Of a stretch of 64,000 bases of DNA, positions 29,670 to 41,079 are shown one piece after another (position 1 is the first letter of the stretch; the number at the start of each line of letters is the position of its first letter). The stretch covers positions 90,727,501 to 90,791,500 of the forward strand of contig JAZBRS010000057.1 in the NCBI GenBank assembly GCA_037176725.1, given 5' to 3'. A program made the translations under genes and the position numbers. Below the pieces are notes generated by a model. That model had not been told where the DNA came from. It saw nothing but the letters and a program-made list of their open reading frames with translations, and did no database searches. The DNA comes from Posidonia oceanica. Taxonomy: Eukaryota; Streptophyta; Magnoliopsida; Alismatales; Posidoniaceae.

Positions 29670-31880
29670 GCTTTGCAATTTGGTTCGAGGCGAGCGGGTG
29701 CGAGTAGCTCCTCGAGCTCGTGGTCTTGGGGACAGTGAGCCTCGGGATCCCAGGCATCTGGGGGCGCTTCCAACTCGGAGGACTCACGGGAGGGTTCTGC
29801 CAGTCCAGGTCCAGCCATTCCCTTAAAGGTAGACTCAAAACCCAAGTTTTTGATATGTACTTTTGTTTCTGATTTTGTCTGCTTCTGATTCTTGCTTCGA
29901 GCTTTTGGTAGGAAGCGGGAAACTATGATGGCCGCCTGCTTAGTGGGGAGCATATCTACGACCAGGACTGGTTTGAGGTAAGGCAGGTCTTTCCCTGTTA
30001 GTTACCTAATTCACATGCACACTGGCCCTTTCTGACCTGTTCTGCTGCTTATATAGGATGGGAACCCTCGTCGGGTGATGCGGTGCGGCTGGGCACCGAT
30101 GTTGGCTCACTTTCACCGCCTGCCGGACTTTTTGCGGGACTTGTTGTTGCATCAGAGTCCCTTTGGCAGCTTTCTGCGGATTCCAGCCATCCACGGCCAC
30201 TACAACTTATTCCGAGCTCTAGTTGAGCGGTGGCGGTTCGAGATGCACACCTTCCACTTCCCGTACGGGGAGATGACGATTCTGCCCAAGCACTAGGCCC
30301 TACTATTTGGATTGACTTTTGGAGGAGAGCCCATAGTGGGCAAGGGCATTCTGGGATACGCCCGAGTTCCTAAGCTGCTAGGGAGGCCAACACCGGATCA
30401 GACATGCTCGACCTACAACTTCTACACGGCATGGCTGCGGGAGTGGAGCGGGATTTGGCCGGACCCGGCCCCTGGCTTGGCGGAGGCAGCTTTCGTCCTT
30501 CGCCACTTCCTGCTAGACCTGCTAGGGGTCATCTTCTGCAACATGTTCGGATACTGCGTCCACGCGGACTGGCTCGTCTACCTAGCTGACCTGGGCGAGC
30601 TTTGGCGCTATGACTGGGGAGGCGCTAGCTATGCATATCTCTTGTGCGGCCTAGACGACGTGGTTCGCAAGTACCATCGGTTGTAAGCGTTAAGTTTATC
30701 TCTGTTCTGCATTGCTTTCAGCTCTGTTTATTTATTGGCTGTACTGACATGTTTGCCTGCTTGCCCTACAGTACTGGGCGATGGAGCACTCTTAGCGGGG
30801 ACATTACTTCTTTTGCCTTCATCCCGAGCTTCTTCCACTTCCCCGGCAGTGGTGTGAGCCAGATCACTTGGCGGCCTTGGGTGTCTACGGGCACGAGTCG
30901 TACCGGTACCTCCTAGATATCATCCACACTGACGAGGTGAGCTTTAAATTTCAGTTTGCATTAGCTGCTTATGAACTGTTTAGGAGAACTGTTCTGATGG
31001 TTGTTCTGTTTACTTTCAGGTGGACCTACGTCCCTTTCAGAGGTACGAGACCTTGGAGTGGGCTCCCTTGGTCTCGGGCCAGAGGCTGAGGAGAGTGTAG
31101 GTTCAGTTTTTCTGCCTCAAGTGATATGCCTACTACCTCCCCGGGCGGGTTGGTCACCAGTTTACTCGAGCGTTCAGCATCCCCAGGCCGCCGCCAAGAC
31201 TGCTTCGGCTACGTCGGCGATGGCCCGGAGCCGATTCACCATCCGGGAGGTCTCCCATGATGAGTACATGGATTGGTTCGAGCAAGTCGGCAAACCGCAC
31301 TTGTTCCCGGAGGATCTTCGGGAGGGACAGACTCAGATGTGGTACATTGAAGGTTGGAGTCAGGTAAAGGACCCCCAATACCGCTGTAGGTCTGATAAAT
31401 GTAGTATTTGTCTTCTCATTCTGACTCTTTGACTTGAATACAGGATTTTGAGGTGCGGTTGCGGGATTGGATGCAGTAGATGCGGGCAGCTTTGGTAAAA
31501 TAGCTGTAGAGTAGCCTTTAAATTTGCTTGTAAATGTATACCAGCCTGTTCTGACATGTCTGGTTCTTTGGCACATGGGAGGCGACGGCGACGGCTTCCA
31601 GAGGTACAAGCTTGAAATAAATGCAAATAGCTTAATTTACCATAAATGCCTGCTAAATGTCTTATGCTTGCTTTTCAGGGGAGCAGCTCCCGTCCAGCCG
31701 TCAACACTGAGTCCAGTGGGGAGTTCAGCATGGACTTCGCCTTGGCAGATGTGTCAGACACAGAGTCTCCTGCCAGGGAGTGCAGCACGGGGCCGGGTCC
31801 CTCACAGTCTCGACCAGTTGCTGCCAGGCTCGCCAGGAGACTGCGGAGGAAGCAGGACAGGAAGGTCTCCTGAGGATCCA
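29670..31880 (+). pseudogene. Antisense plant mobile domain (PMD) gene in element B, intron-containing, decayed
   Basis: Exons are seen on the plus strand, opposite to element B. One ends at 29828 before GTAGAC. The next is 29912-29977 (ends before GTAAGG, reads NYDGRLLSGEHIYDQDWFE). The core exon runs 30057-30682 after TATATAG. It has CGWAPMLAHF, HYNLFRALVERWRFEMHTFHF, GEMTILPKH-stop-ALLFGLTF, and LRHFLLDLLGVIFCN, the hallmark order of the PMD family (PF10536-like). Later exons follow acceptors near 30771, 31019, 31442 and 31679 but change frame and hold stops. The core-exon stop looks like CAG to TAG. PMD proteins such as Arabidopsis MAIN and MAIL1 act in gene silencing in the nucleus; this copy cannot make a full protein. 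Confidence 0.8.
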
Positions 31881-32553
31881 TGGTGCCCTGCCTCCTGACT
31901 CGTCCGATGAGGACTAAGTGTCTGTAGTCATGGGATTTTGTTGCTGGACTGTTTGCACTCTGTTGCTTTCTGTATGCCTTATTCTCTGTTTGTACTCCTG
32001 ATACTGTAAACTGAACTGGATATGGAATGCAAAAAATGCCCGGGGGGGCTCTTTGGATGGCAAAATATGTGTATCTGTGCTTGTACTGAATGCATGTGTC
32101 TGTATGATCAAGCAAGTGGCCTCTTTTGCAGTTTTCTGGAGGTTCCACGGGTTATGGGCGACTTAAGTTAACTTAAGTCACAACTAGAATTTTTACTGTA
32201 AAAAGCGTCGGAGCGCCACGCGGGACCTGAACGTGGGACCTCGACGTGGGACCAAGTGGCCTGTCCTTGTGTCACGTGATCTGCACTTCTAAGGCACCTA
32301 TTTATATGCCTCCCACAGCCCATGGGAGTGTTAGACGCCTCCCAAAAACCCTGTGGCCTCCCCTTCTCCCATTTTTCTCCAAAATGGTGGGTTTCTCTTG
32401 CTTTTTCCTCGATTCCATGGTTGGCCCATCACACCCAAGGTCTCCATGGTGGGGGGCTCCTACCGGCTCGATGAGGCTGCTGTCTAGCCTTTCCTCTTTC
32501 GCTCTTCTTGGTTTATTGGGCTCCATTCTGATCTTTGCATTTGTTTTGTGCAG
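31881..32553 (+). promoter_or_regulatory. Intergenic region with candidate promoter of the antisense DUF7745-like gene
   Basis: Three motifs of the form ACGCGGGACCT or ACGTGGGACC lie at 32214-32253, and a TATA-like TATTTATATG at 32299-32308. An ATG at 32384 is the first downstream. The motifs match those repeated in the B-family LTR U3. A possible 5' exon and intron end at the acceptor TTTTGTGCAG before 32554. Promoter function is inferred from motif order only. Confidence 0.5.
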
Positions 32554-35500
32554 GCTTTTCCCACTTTGGTTACCCAAGTTCATTGCTCGGAGGTACTACG
32601 AGCATAGATCAAAAGTCTGACTGCCGACGACCGTGAGACGCTGCGGCTGTGGGGCATTTCCTCCCGGACACTGAATGTTGCCGAGGTGGAAGTCAGTCGT
32701 CACCTCCTCTGTGCTGCGGTGAGGTTCTGGAAGCCCTCGTTCCACGTTTTCCGCTTTGGTTTAGTGGAGATGACACCCACCCTGGAGGAGGTGCGCTGGA
32801 TCTGCGACTTGTTGCCACTGTCAGGGCCTGCTGTGTTTATGAGACGGGAGGGCTATGCATCCGTCCTACATCAGTTGACGGGCCTCACTCTTGGGGAGTG
32901 TGTAGATAGGTTGATCCGTACTGATGGGCCGACACCTAGGATCCGTCTGGAATATTTTGAGCAGATGATCCCGAGGCATGCCACCTTGGGCGACGAGTTG
33001 TGGCTTAGGGGGTTCATCACCCGCTTCCTTGGCGAGCTGATCTTTGGCCATGGCCAGCTGGATGTCGCTGTTGAGGTGGCCGAGGTAGCTTTGGTTGTAG
33101 TAACCTGGCAGATTGATCTGGCGTTGGTGATTCTAGCAGAGACCTTCTGCGGGCTAGACAAGGTGTTGACACCCCATCTTGGCAGGCTTGGACTTTGGAG
33201 CCCTCCTAGTGATTGCTGGACTCAAACCCTAACCTAAAACCAAACCCTAACCCTCTTCTTTACCCTTCAAAACAAGCCCAACTTGACCTAAGCCTTTACC
33301 CCTCTTCCCAAGCTCAAAACCTGACCAAAATCCATAGGAAAACCCACCAACACCCACTTATCAAACCTACCCAAGAACTTAGAAACTCTCAAACCTAAAC
33401 CATTCCCAAAAACCCTAGAGAACCTAGGTAAAACTACCCTTTTTCTACACCTTGAAACCCCTCCAAAACCTTCTTAGAACCAAACCAAAACTTCAGACCC
33501 AGCTCTTCAAACCCTAGACTACCCACTCTCCAACTTTCATCCCATTCCAAGACCTCTAAGCCTTCCATTTGCCCTAATTATCCTTTTCTCTCTCTGGGAT
33601 TATCATTTTCTCTCTCCTCTCTCTCTCCTGATTATCGTCTCTCTTTTCATCACCTTCTTGCTCCCTTTCTTGCTTGGCTGTGGGCCCCCTTTGTGCTTCT
33701 ATCCCTTCTCTATCTTATTCCTATTTTTACTTTATTTTTAACATTTTCCCTGAATTTTAAAAAATCATTTCCCTCCAACTCACCTCTTTCCTTTTTATTT
33801 CTCCCTTTTCCCATTTTCTTCCTCCTTCTTCTTTCCTTTTTCTTTCCTTTGCTAAAATCCATAAAAACCCCTAAAAATCTGTAAAACTCTAAAACATAAG
33901 AGAAACAAATCAGAACTCTAATAAAAATAATTAAAAAACATTAAACAAACAATTAAAAACTTGAACCTAATTAAATCAAGCTAAAAAGGAAATCAAGTAT
34001 GCAAACTAAAAAATGCAAAACAAACCAAAAGAAAATACTGAAAAATCAAGGAAAAAACTAAAATACAATCAAAACCCACCAAAAGTGAAAACCCTATCAA
34101 AAGAATTAAAAAACAAACCCTAAAAAGAAGTAAAACAATTAAAACACTAAGATAAGTAATTAATGAAAGAAAAAAGCCTAACTTAGCAAACCTAAGAAAA
34201 AACAACCTAAGAACTTATTTGAAAAGAAAATAAAAAACACATTAAAAAGACTTAAAAACACTCCATCAAACCAGAGAAACCCAATTTAAAAACATCAAGG
34301 AAAATCAACAAATAAAAATCAAAAACCTAATCCAAAAGACTTAAGAAAGAAAAAACCTAAGAGACTAAAACTAAAAGCCCAAAACCCATCCTAATTAACC
34401 TAAAAATAAATCCTAAAAATCCTAATTAACATCCTAAAATACTTAACAAGAAAAACACAATTAACAAAACAATTTAAAAGATTTAACAAACACTTAATCA
34501 AATGGAAGACAAGTTAAGAACAAAATAAAACCCTAAAACCCTAATCAAGCCCAAAACACACTAATTAACCCAAAACAGTCATTAAAAAATCTAATTAAAA
34601 TCCTAACTCACAACACAACACCCTAATATTTTTACTTATTTTTAATTTATTTTTTCTAATTTTATTTCCTCTCTTTTCCCTCTCTTTCTTTCTTTCTTCT
34701 CATTTTTCTTTTCTTCCTTTTCCTTGCTGGGCCCAATCTAGCCCGTCCACCTTCTTTCTTTTCTTTTTTCTTTTTTTCGGCCCGCGGCCCGGCCTGCCTT
34801 CCACCCTTCTTCTTCCTTAGCCTTCTGCGTTTTCCTCCGTTTTTCTCCCGCGAGCAGCTGCTGCAGTGCTCCCTTTATCGTTCAAATTTGAAGCCCTCCA
34901 TCCAATCACCTACAGAGCTTGCCGCCTCTCTTCCATTTCAGCACCTTTTCTGAGAGGCATTGAGTGCCTGTCATCTCGCCGGCTACTGGTCTCCTCAGCT
35001 GCAGTGCTACGCCGGTGGAATTTGAATTCCAGAGCGCGTGTGCAAGCAGCTTCCAGCAGATAAAAGCTTCATCCTCCTCCCTTCTTAAAGAGTCTTCTTT
35101 TGCCATCGGAGAAAAAAGGAGAAGTCCAGAGAGAATTCCCCACCGAAACCTTCTTCTTTTCCCTCTGAATTCCACAGCAGAACTCCCTCTTTCTTCTCCA
35201 GCAAACCAGCCCCCTTCCAAGCCTCAATTTCTCTCCCAACTGATCCCCCAAGTTCACCCAGAAACCCAGCAATCCCCTCCCACCATTTCCCGGCCATTCC
35301 ACCCCTCAGAACCACCCCAGTTCACCTAAATCCACCGCAGAAGCTAACTGCAAGCCAACTCCAACCCACTCCAGAATTCCCTTCACTCCAGTCCACTGAT
35401 TCCTCCCAAATTCCACCCAGAAATCCACCTGACCTCCACCTTCCCAGAGCACCTAACCTCCAGCCCTCTCCCTCACCACAGACCGAAACCGCCACCACAA

Positions 35501-38500
35501 ACACCTGTACCTCCCACTGATCAGAAATCCGGCCAACATGCAAACTCTTCTCACAGTCTCCAAAAAGCCAGTTCAATCACCCAGCTTCACTCACCGGACC
35601 TCCAGCGACCTCCCGGAGGGTCCCATCCAGTCCGACGTGCAACGAACAACCCCTCCGACCTCCGGCCATCTGTCTGAACCCACAAAGTGCCAAATCGCCG
35701 CCTAAGCTCTGAAGCTTCCATCCGATCGTCTGGGAAGCACCGGAGGAACGTTCTGAAGCAGCTCCAGCCTTCGCGAGCAGCTGACGACGCCCGCAGCGAC
35801 CGGACGACCTCCACCGGCGACTGCTGAAGCCATCGATGTCGGGAGGACGACTCAGACGCGGGCTCAAGTGATTCTTTACTCCCTTAGTCTTCTTTTCTTC
35901 CCGTGCTGCTTCTCTGCCCCTTAGAAATAGGATTACGGCCCTCCTGCTCCGATTGCCAGCTCCGGTCAGATCGTCTTCTCCGGCGAGCTCTCCCGATCTT
36001 CACGTCGCTCCGGCCAGCGGAACGTGCCTCCAGCAATCCCCTCAGGTCCGCACGAACCTCAGGAGTGTTCTCCGGCCCTCAGAACGCAGCATCGCTGCGT
36101 CGATCGGCCGGACGAACCTTCTGAAACTCTGTGGAACTCCGGCGACCGCTCCAGTCCGTTCCAGGCCTCGTCGACCTCCGCCGATCGTCGTCCGACCTCC
36201 GCCCGGAGCAGGAGCAGCTCTCCCGCCGGTCTGCACGCCTCCAGCATCCCTGTACCGGCAGTCGCGGGCACTGGCAGCTTGCTACTACAGTGCCCACGGC
36301 CGTCGGCCGTCTACTGTTGTTTTATTTTTCTCTGGCTATAGTTTTTTGGTGAACATTGCATATTTGGTCCAAGTTTCTGTCATTTTACATTCCAGTCCTT
36401 ATTTCATTTAATCTGCTGTTATTTTTGAATGGAAATCATATTAAATTGCATGATCTGTTTATGGTTTTTAGTATTTGCAGTTTAGTCCATTTACTGTGCT
36501 TTCTAGTTATAAAAAGTTTAAGTTTAGCCCTTCTATTTTTCATTTTAGCATCTGAGTCCTGCAGTAGTTTATTTAATTTTAATGTGTTAATTTTGCCTTA
36601 TAATATTGCATTCTGTGTCCCTGTTTTTTCTCATTTTTGCATTCTAGTCCTCTGCACTGTAGAACTTAGGTTTTATTTTTAATTTTTGCTTGTTGCATTG
36701 CACATTTGTCCCTCTGTTTTTTCATTTTTGCATATAGGTCCTTTTTAAATGCACAGTAGTCATTTTGCATGCATTTTTGCATATTGCATTGCATTTTCAA
36801 CCCTGCATATTGTGAAAATTGCATGTCAGTCCATTATCAGTGTTTTCAGTGCATATTTTGCATACTAAATTGCATTTTTGACCCTGCATGATTTGAAAAT
36901 TACACATAAGTCCCTTGCATCCTTATAAAAATCATTTAAATGCATGTTTTGACTCTGAAATTGCATTTTAGCCCCCCATGTTTGCAAAATTGCATGTAGG
37001 TCCCCCACTTGCATTCCCAGACTCCATAAGACCCTGTTTTTCTGGAAAAATTGCATTTTAGACCCCGAAGTTTTCAAAATTACATTCTGACTTGCAACAT
37101 GTTTTCAAAACCTCCCCTAATGCATACCCACTTTTAAAAATTGCATTTCAATCCCAATCCTTTGCAAAACTGCATGCAACCCCCCTGTTTTTCAAAACCC
37201 CTGCCTGAAAGCCCCAACCTTTTTCAAACCTTTGCATTTAAGCCCACCTTTTTAAAAAAATAGCATTTGAACCCCAGTTTTTCTAAAAATCCCCTTGTGT
37301 CTTTTCTTACTTCCTGCAAGCATTTGCATTCATATAGTCTTGCATTTAGCATCTTTTGCACACACCAAAGCCCCTTAGCTCCCTTTCACTTGGGAGGACC
37401 TTTTTGCACACCCCTAGGACCTCTTGAACACTTAGATCTGTTCTTCTCCCCTATTCTGGCCCTCTGCCTTGAAGCTGCGATATCTTCCAATCCGGCCGTT
37501 GGATCTTCTCAAACAAGCTACCCAGACGACCGCGGCGAAGCGCTCTTCAGCATGGACCAAGTGGATTTCAGATCAGGCTCCAGGATTTCCAGGTATGTCC
37601 TCCTGAACCCCTGCATTGCATTCATTTGCATATCATTTGCATAATTTGCTTTGTTTTCGCTTTCCGTCTCTTTGAGCATGTAGAATAGGACCTCCCCTTC
37701 CTGTCTATCAACTCAGATCCCCGTTTCGCGTACTCTTGGGTGTTTTGTGTTATGTTTTCCCTAGATTCACTACTTAATGCGACTTCCTTCCCCCTTTTCC
37801 ACGATTCGATCGCATCGCGAGCTTTGGGCAGCATGTGAGATAGATCGTGGAGCGGTTTAGTGGGAAACGGTCACAAAGAAGTGGTAATCCCTCCGTTTGC
37901 TCACTCTCCTTTCTGGTAGGTCTTCACACCTACTCTGTGTGGCCCTGAACAGCGCCTGTTCTCACACACGCGCCGTTTTACCCCTCCTTTTGCTCCTTCT
38001 AATCTTTTCCTTGCATTTGCATTCGCATGGCTTTTTCGAGGTTTTATTTCGCCGTTTTGGCACCGTTTTGCATGCCCGCCTTGTCTCTTGCGCCGTTTTG
38101 CGCGCCCGCTTTCGCTTTGGCACCGTTTTGCGTGCCTGCTTTGTCTTTTGCGCCGTTTTGCGCGCTCGCTCTCCTTCTTTTGCACCATTTTGCGTGCCGC
38201 CTTGCTTTTCGCCCGTTTTTGCGTGCTGCTCTTGTTTCTTGCCTCGTTTTGCGCGTTTTACGCCGTTTTCCCTTGCATGTCGATCGCATTGCATGGTTTT
38301 ACCGTTGTTTTGCCTTTTTCGCTTGCATTTGCATATAGGGCTGTGATGCTTACTGCCTGGAGTTCTCACGAGCTAGGTTCCGCCCGGTTCGGAACACAGA
38401 CAGCGTAGCTGAGCACTTAGAGAGCACGTTTACTTCCTTGCTTTGCATCCTTCCACTTAGAGCACACCTTGAGCATTCATTTAGGCATTCATAGGCACAT

Positions 38501-39590
38501 AGGCATTCAAATCTGCATTTCCCTACGTATGCGAGCGTAAGCCTAGAAAGACCGATTCTCAGGCGTGTCGGGGGTGCCTAACACCTTCCCCGCACGTAAC
38601 AGGAGTCTTTGCCCTGTCTTTTGGCCCGCAATGACCATATCGCCTTGCCCTAGGCTAGAGTCATCTCATTTGCATTCATTTGCATTTGTTTTCCTTTGCA
38701 TTGCTTTGCTTTGCATTCCTTGCTTGGTTTTGCGCGTTAATTCACGCATTACCCTCGATTTTCCTTGTCTTCCGTTAATAGACATGGTGGCGACTCTGAT
38801 TTGTCTTATCTTCCTCTTTTCTCCTTGATTTTAAGTGTTTTCGAGTTGAGCCTCTTCCTCGGATCAATCGCCGCTAATAGTAAGCCTGATTCCGATTGGG
38901 ATTACTACACAGGGTCTCACATCGCTATCGCCATTTCCATTGGTGTGCAGCCATGGTTCAGGTAAACTGCTCATTATAACTGTCCAGATGGCCTGATCTG
39001 TTTCTACTCTGCTGACTCTATTATGCTCTTTCTTTCAGGTCTGGCTGGCCTGTCACATGGGGGCAATGGCTATCTACCCTCAGCGTCCTGTCTTTGAAAG
39101 CTACTGCCGCTCTGGGCACGCCCGGGCCATAGGGAGTGTCTGGGAGGAGTATGAGAAGCTGGAGGGGCTGACTGGGGACACTGTGGTCTGGTGGATTCTC
39201 CCTACCATGGCGGATCCATTTACCGTGTTCTTTAAAGGAAACAACGCACGATTGGTCGTCCTGCCGGGGTTTACTAGGCGCGTTGAGTTTCATCCCATCC
39301 GAGTGCTGCGACAGTTCGGCCTTCGCCCAGATGCATTCATTGAGGGCCACATGCCCAAGCGATTCCGATCTTATCCACTCAATTCTTCAGTGATGATGGA
39401 GGAGCTAGCCCGGCTTATGAGAGGCGGAATAAGATCCACTGACAAAGCTGCGGCGCCTGGCTCGGACTGTACTACCGGATATATTGCTGAGGTGCAAGTG
39501 ACATGGCCCATCTGCGAGGTCCCGCCTAGTGGTCCTCTATTTAGTGATGCCGGGAGCTCCAAGAGGGCGCGGTCTAGCCTGGATGGATGA
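32554..39590 (+). pseudogene. Antisense DUF7745-like gene of element B, split by a solo LTR and containing an intron
   Basis: The first coding part, 32554-33163, reads AFPTLVTQVHCSEVLRA, a TAG at 32605 (TGG in the A copy), then EVSRHLLCAAVRFWKP, VFMRREGY, LGDELWLRGFITRFLGELIF and FCGLDK. A 5.7-kb solo LTR follows. Coding resumes at 38910 with VSHRYRHFHWCAAMVQ, meets a 77-nt intron (38962-39038, GTAAAC to TTTCAG), and continues VWLACHMGAMAIYPQRP to the stop at 39588. The C-terminal half is fully open, including EFHPIRVLRQFGL. Apart from the TAG and the insertion the protein matches element A's ORF end to end. A polyadenylation-type A/T-rich stretch follows at about 39650. Confidence 0.87.
33164..38909 (+). 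mobile_element. Solo LTR of the A family, 5746 bp
   Basis: It starts TGTTGACACC, ends GATTACTACA, and is flanked by CAAGG (33159-33163) and CAGGG (38910-38914), four of five matching. Removing it with one flank restores the reading LDKVSHR in the DUF7745-like gene. No primer site, gag or pol accompanies it, so it is the product of LTR-LTR recombination. It carries the same internal landmarks as 15340-21283 in reverse order: telomere-like repeats, TATA-like GATAAAAGC (35059-35067), phrase repeats, 31-base minisatellite and U5 block. Small ORFs inside it are not credited. Confidence 0.93.
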
Positions 39591-41079
39591 AGGCAAAGTG
39601 TAACATGTTGATCAACCCAGTGGCTTGTGCGGGTCAAATCCAATGCTTGTAATCGGATTTTAATGAATATGAAGCTATTATGATGTTGTATTATGCTTCC
39701 ACATTGGCTTCTGTTTGTGGTGCTTGGGGCCTTCTAGGTCTTGTAGGCAACATACAAACCAATCCATTAGCAGTGGTTCTGTAGCCAAGGCCCTGTTAAA
39801 CACGCGGTACCTGCACGTGGGAGCTAAGCGCGGGATCAAAACGCAGGGACAGTTGAACAGGCAACCTTGGGTTTTCCTCCGCTCTGAGTGGTGCAAGGGG
39901 GCCGGGCGTGGCCTCCTGACTTTGCGTCTGTGACCCTCAAGCTGATGGGCAAGTCTACTCAGCCTCCTGCCAAGGATTCTGCCTCCGAATTGTGATCCAC
40001 TAGCAAAGTCTGGCCTGAACTTGGTGTATTCTTCGACACTGGCTCGTTGTTGGTGGCCTCTGACTGATGTTGGGTCAGCGATGCATGTCTGGCTTAGGAA
40101 TGTCTTGTCCATAGCCATACTGGCCCAATGATCTCAGTAGCGGGCAACGGCGTGCCTTGGCTCGGAACTGAGCAGGAACCTTGCAATGTTTGGCAAAGAG
40201 ATGCTAAATGAATGCATGATTGATGCGAATATTTTGTCGTCCTCAGTATATGGAATGCTTTCAATGCCTGCTATGGAGAAGGGAGTGGTCTCAAACCTCA
40301 TCTGACCCTACCTAGACTCTTAGCTACTGGTGGCACTCAGGGAAGGGTAATGGTGTGTTTGGTTGGTGGTGAGATGAGAATGGGCTTCATGCCAAACCCT
40401 CTCTAGGACCTACACCTTCTCCTTTAATTCGTTTATTTTGCTCCCACATAGACGAGCAGGCTCACTCTATCCCTGACTTGGAGGTAACGGATGCCTGGTC
40501 TGGTGTTCAAGAGTTGTCACTGCTAAAGGGGTGGCTAGTCCCTGGGGGAGTGTGTGCTTCCCAGGCATGGGCTTCGACTCCTCTCCAAGGTTGGTTGAGG
40601 GAATGGGGCTACTCTGCTCGCCTCTGACTCTAGGTCTAGCTTCTATCTTCGCCTTCTATCTTCTTGTTTCTTTTGTGCCCTGGTTGGCGGATATATAAAT
40701 TTTGTAAGGCTCACACTCTCGCTCTCGCCCTAGCATTTTGTCTCCCTCTTGAGGTATAGGTTCTAAGAGGTTTGAACATTTCGTCCATTCTCATATTGAA
40801 GGTGGCTCCCTCACTAACTAAGACATCTAGGTAGGACCAGATGAAGCGAGGTTGGATCCCTTCTCAAGCAGGCAAGCTTTTCCGATTTTCCTCATTGGAC
40901 CATGATTGTAATGCATGATGATGGTATTGTGTGCTACGTGCAGATGCTATTTATGACTGGCCGAATAGCACGTAAAGCAAATAAAAGAGTGTGAATGCGA
41001 GTGCATGATAGCAGGATGGTCATGCATGCATGAAATGCAAGGGAAAAGGTGTTCTGCAAGGCAAGGATACAGTTCCAGA
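39591..41079. other. Spacer between antisense DUF7745-like gene and pol of element B
   Basis: No recognisable gene. The part at 40240-40900 is homologous to the pol-to-DUF7745 spacers of elements A and C. The part at 39600-40130 is private to B; it holds a GCGGGA-type motif cluster (about 39796-39835) and an unsupported minus-strand ORF of 146 codons. The junction at about 40130-40240 is where the inverted cargo block begins. Confidence 0.6.

Noticed and set aside
33224..33253. Possible telomere remnant
   Set aside because: Only a few units, at the same place in both A-family LTRs, so it is an LTR feature.
39678..40118. 146-codon minus-strand ORF beside the antisense gene
   Set aside because: No recognisable motif and no homologous ORF in A or C; length alone is not enough.
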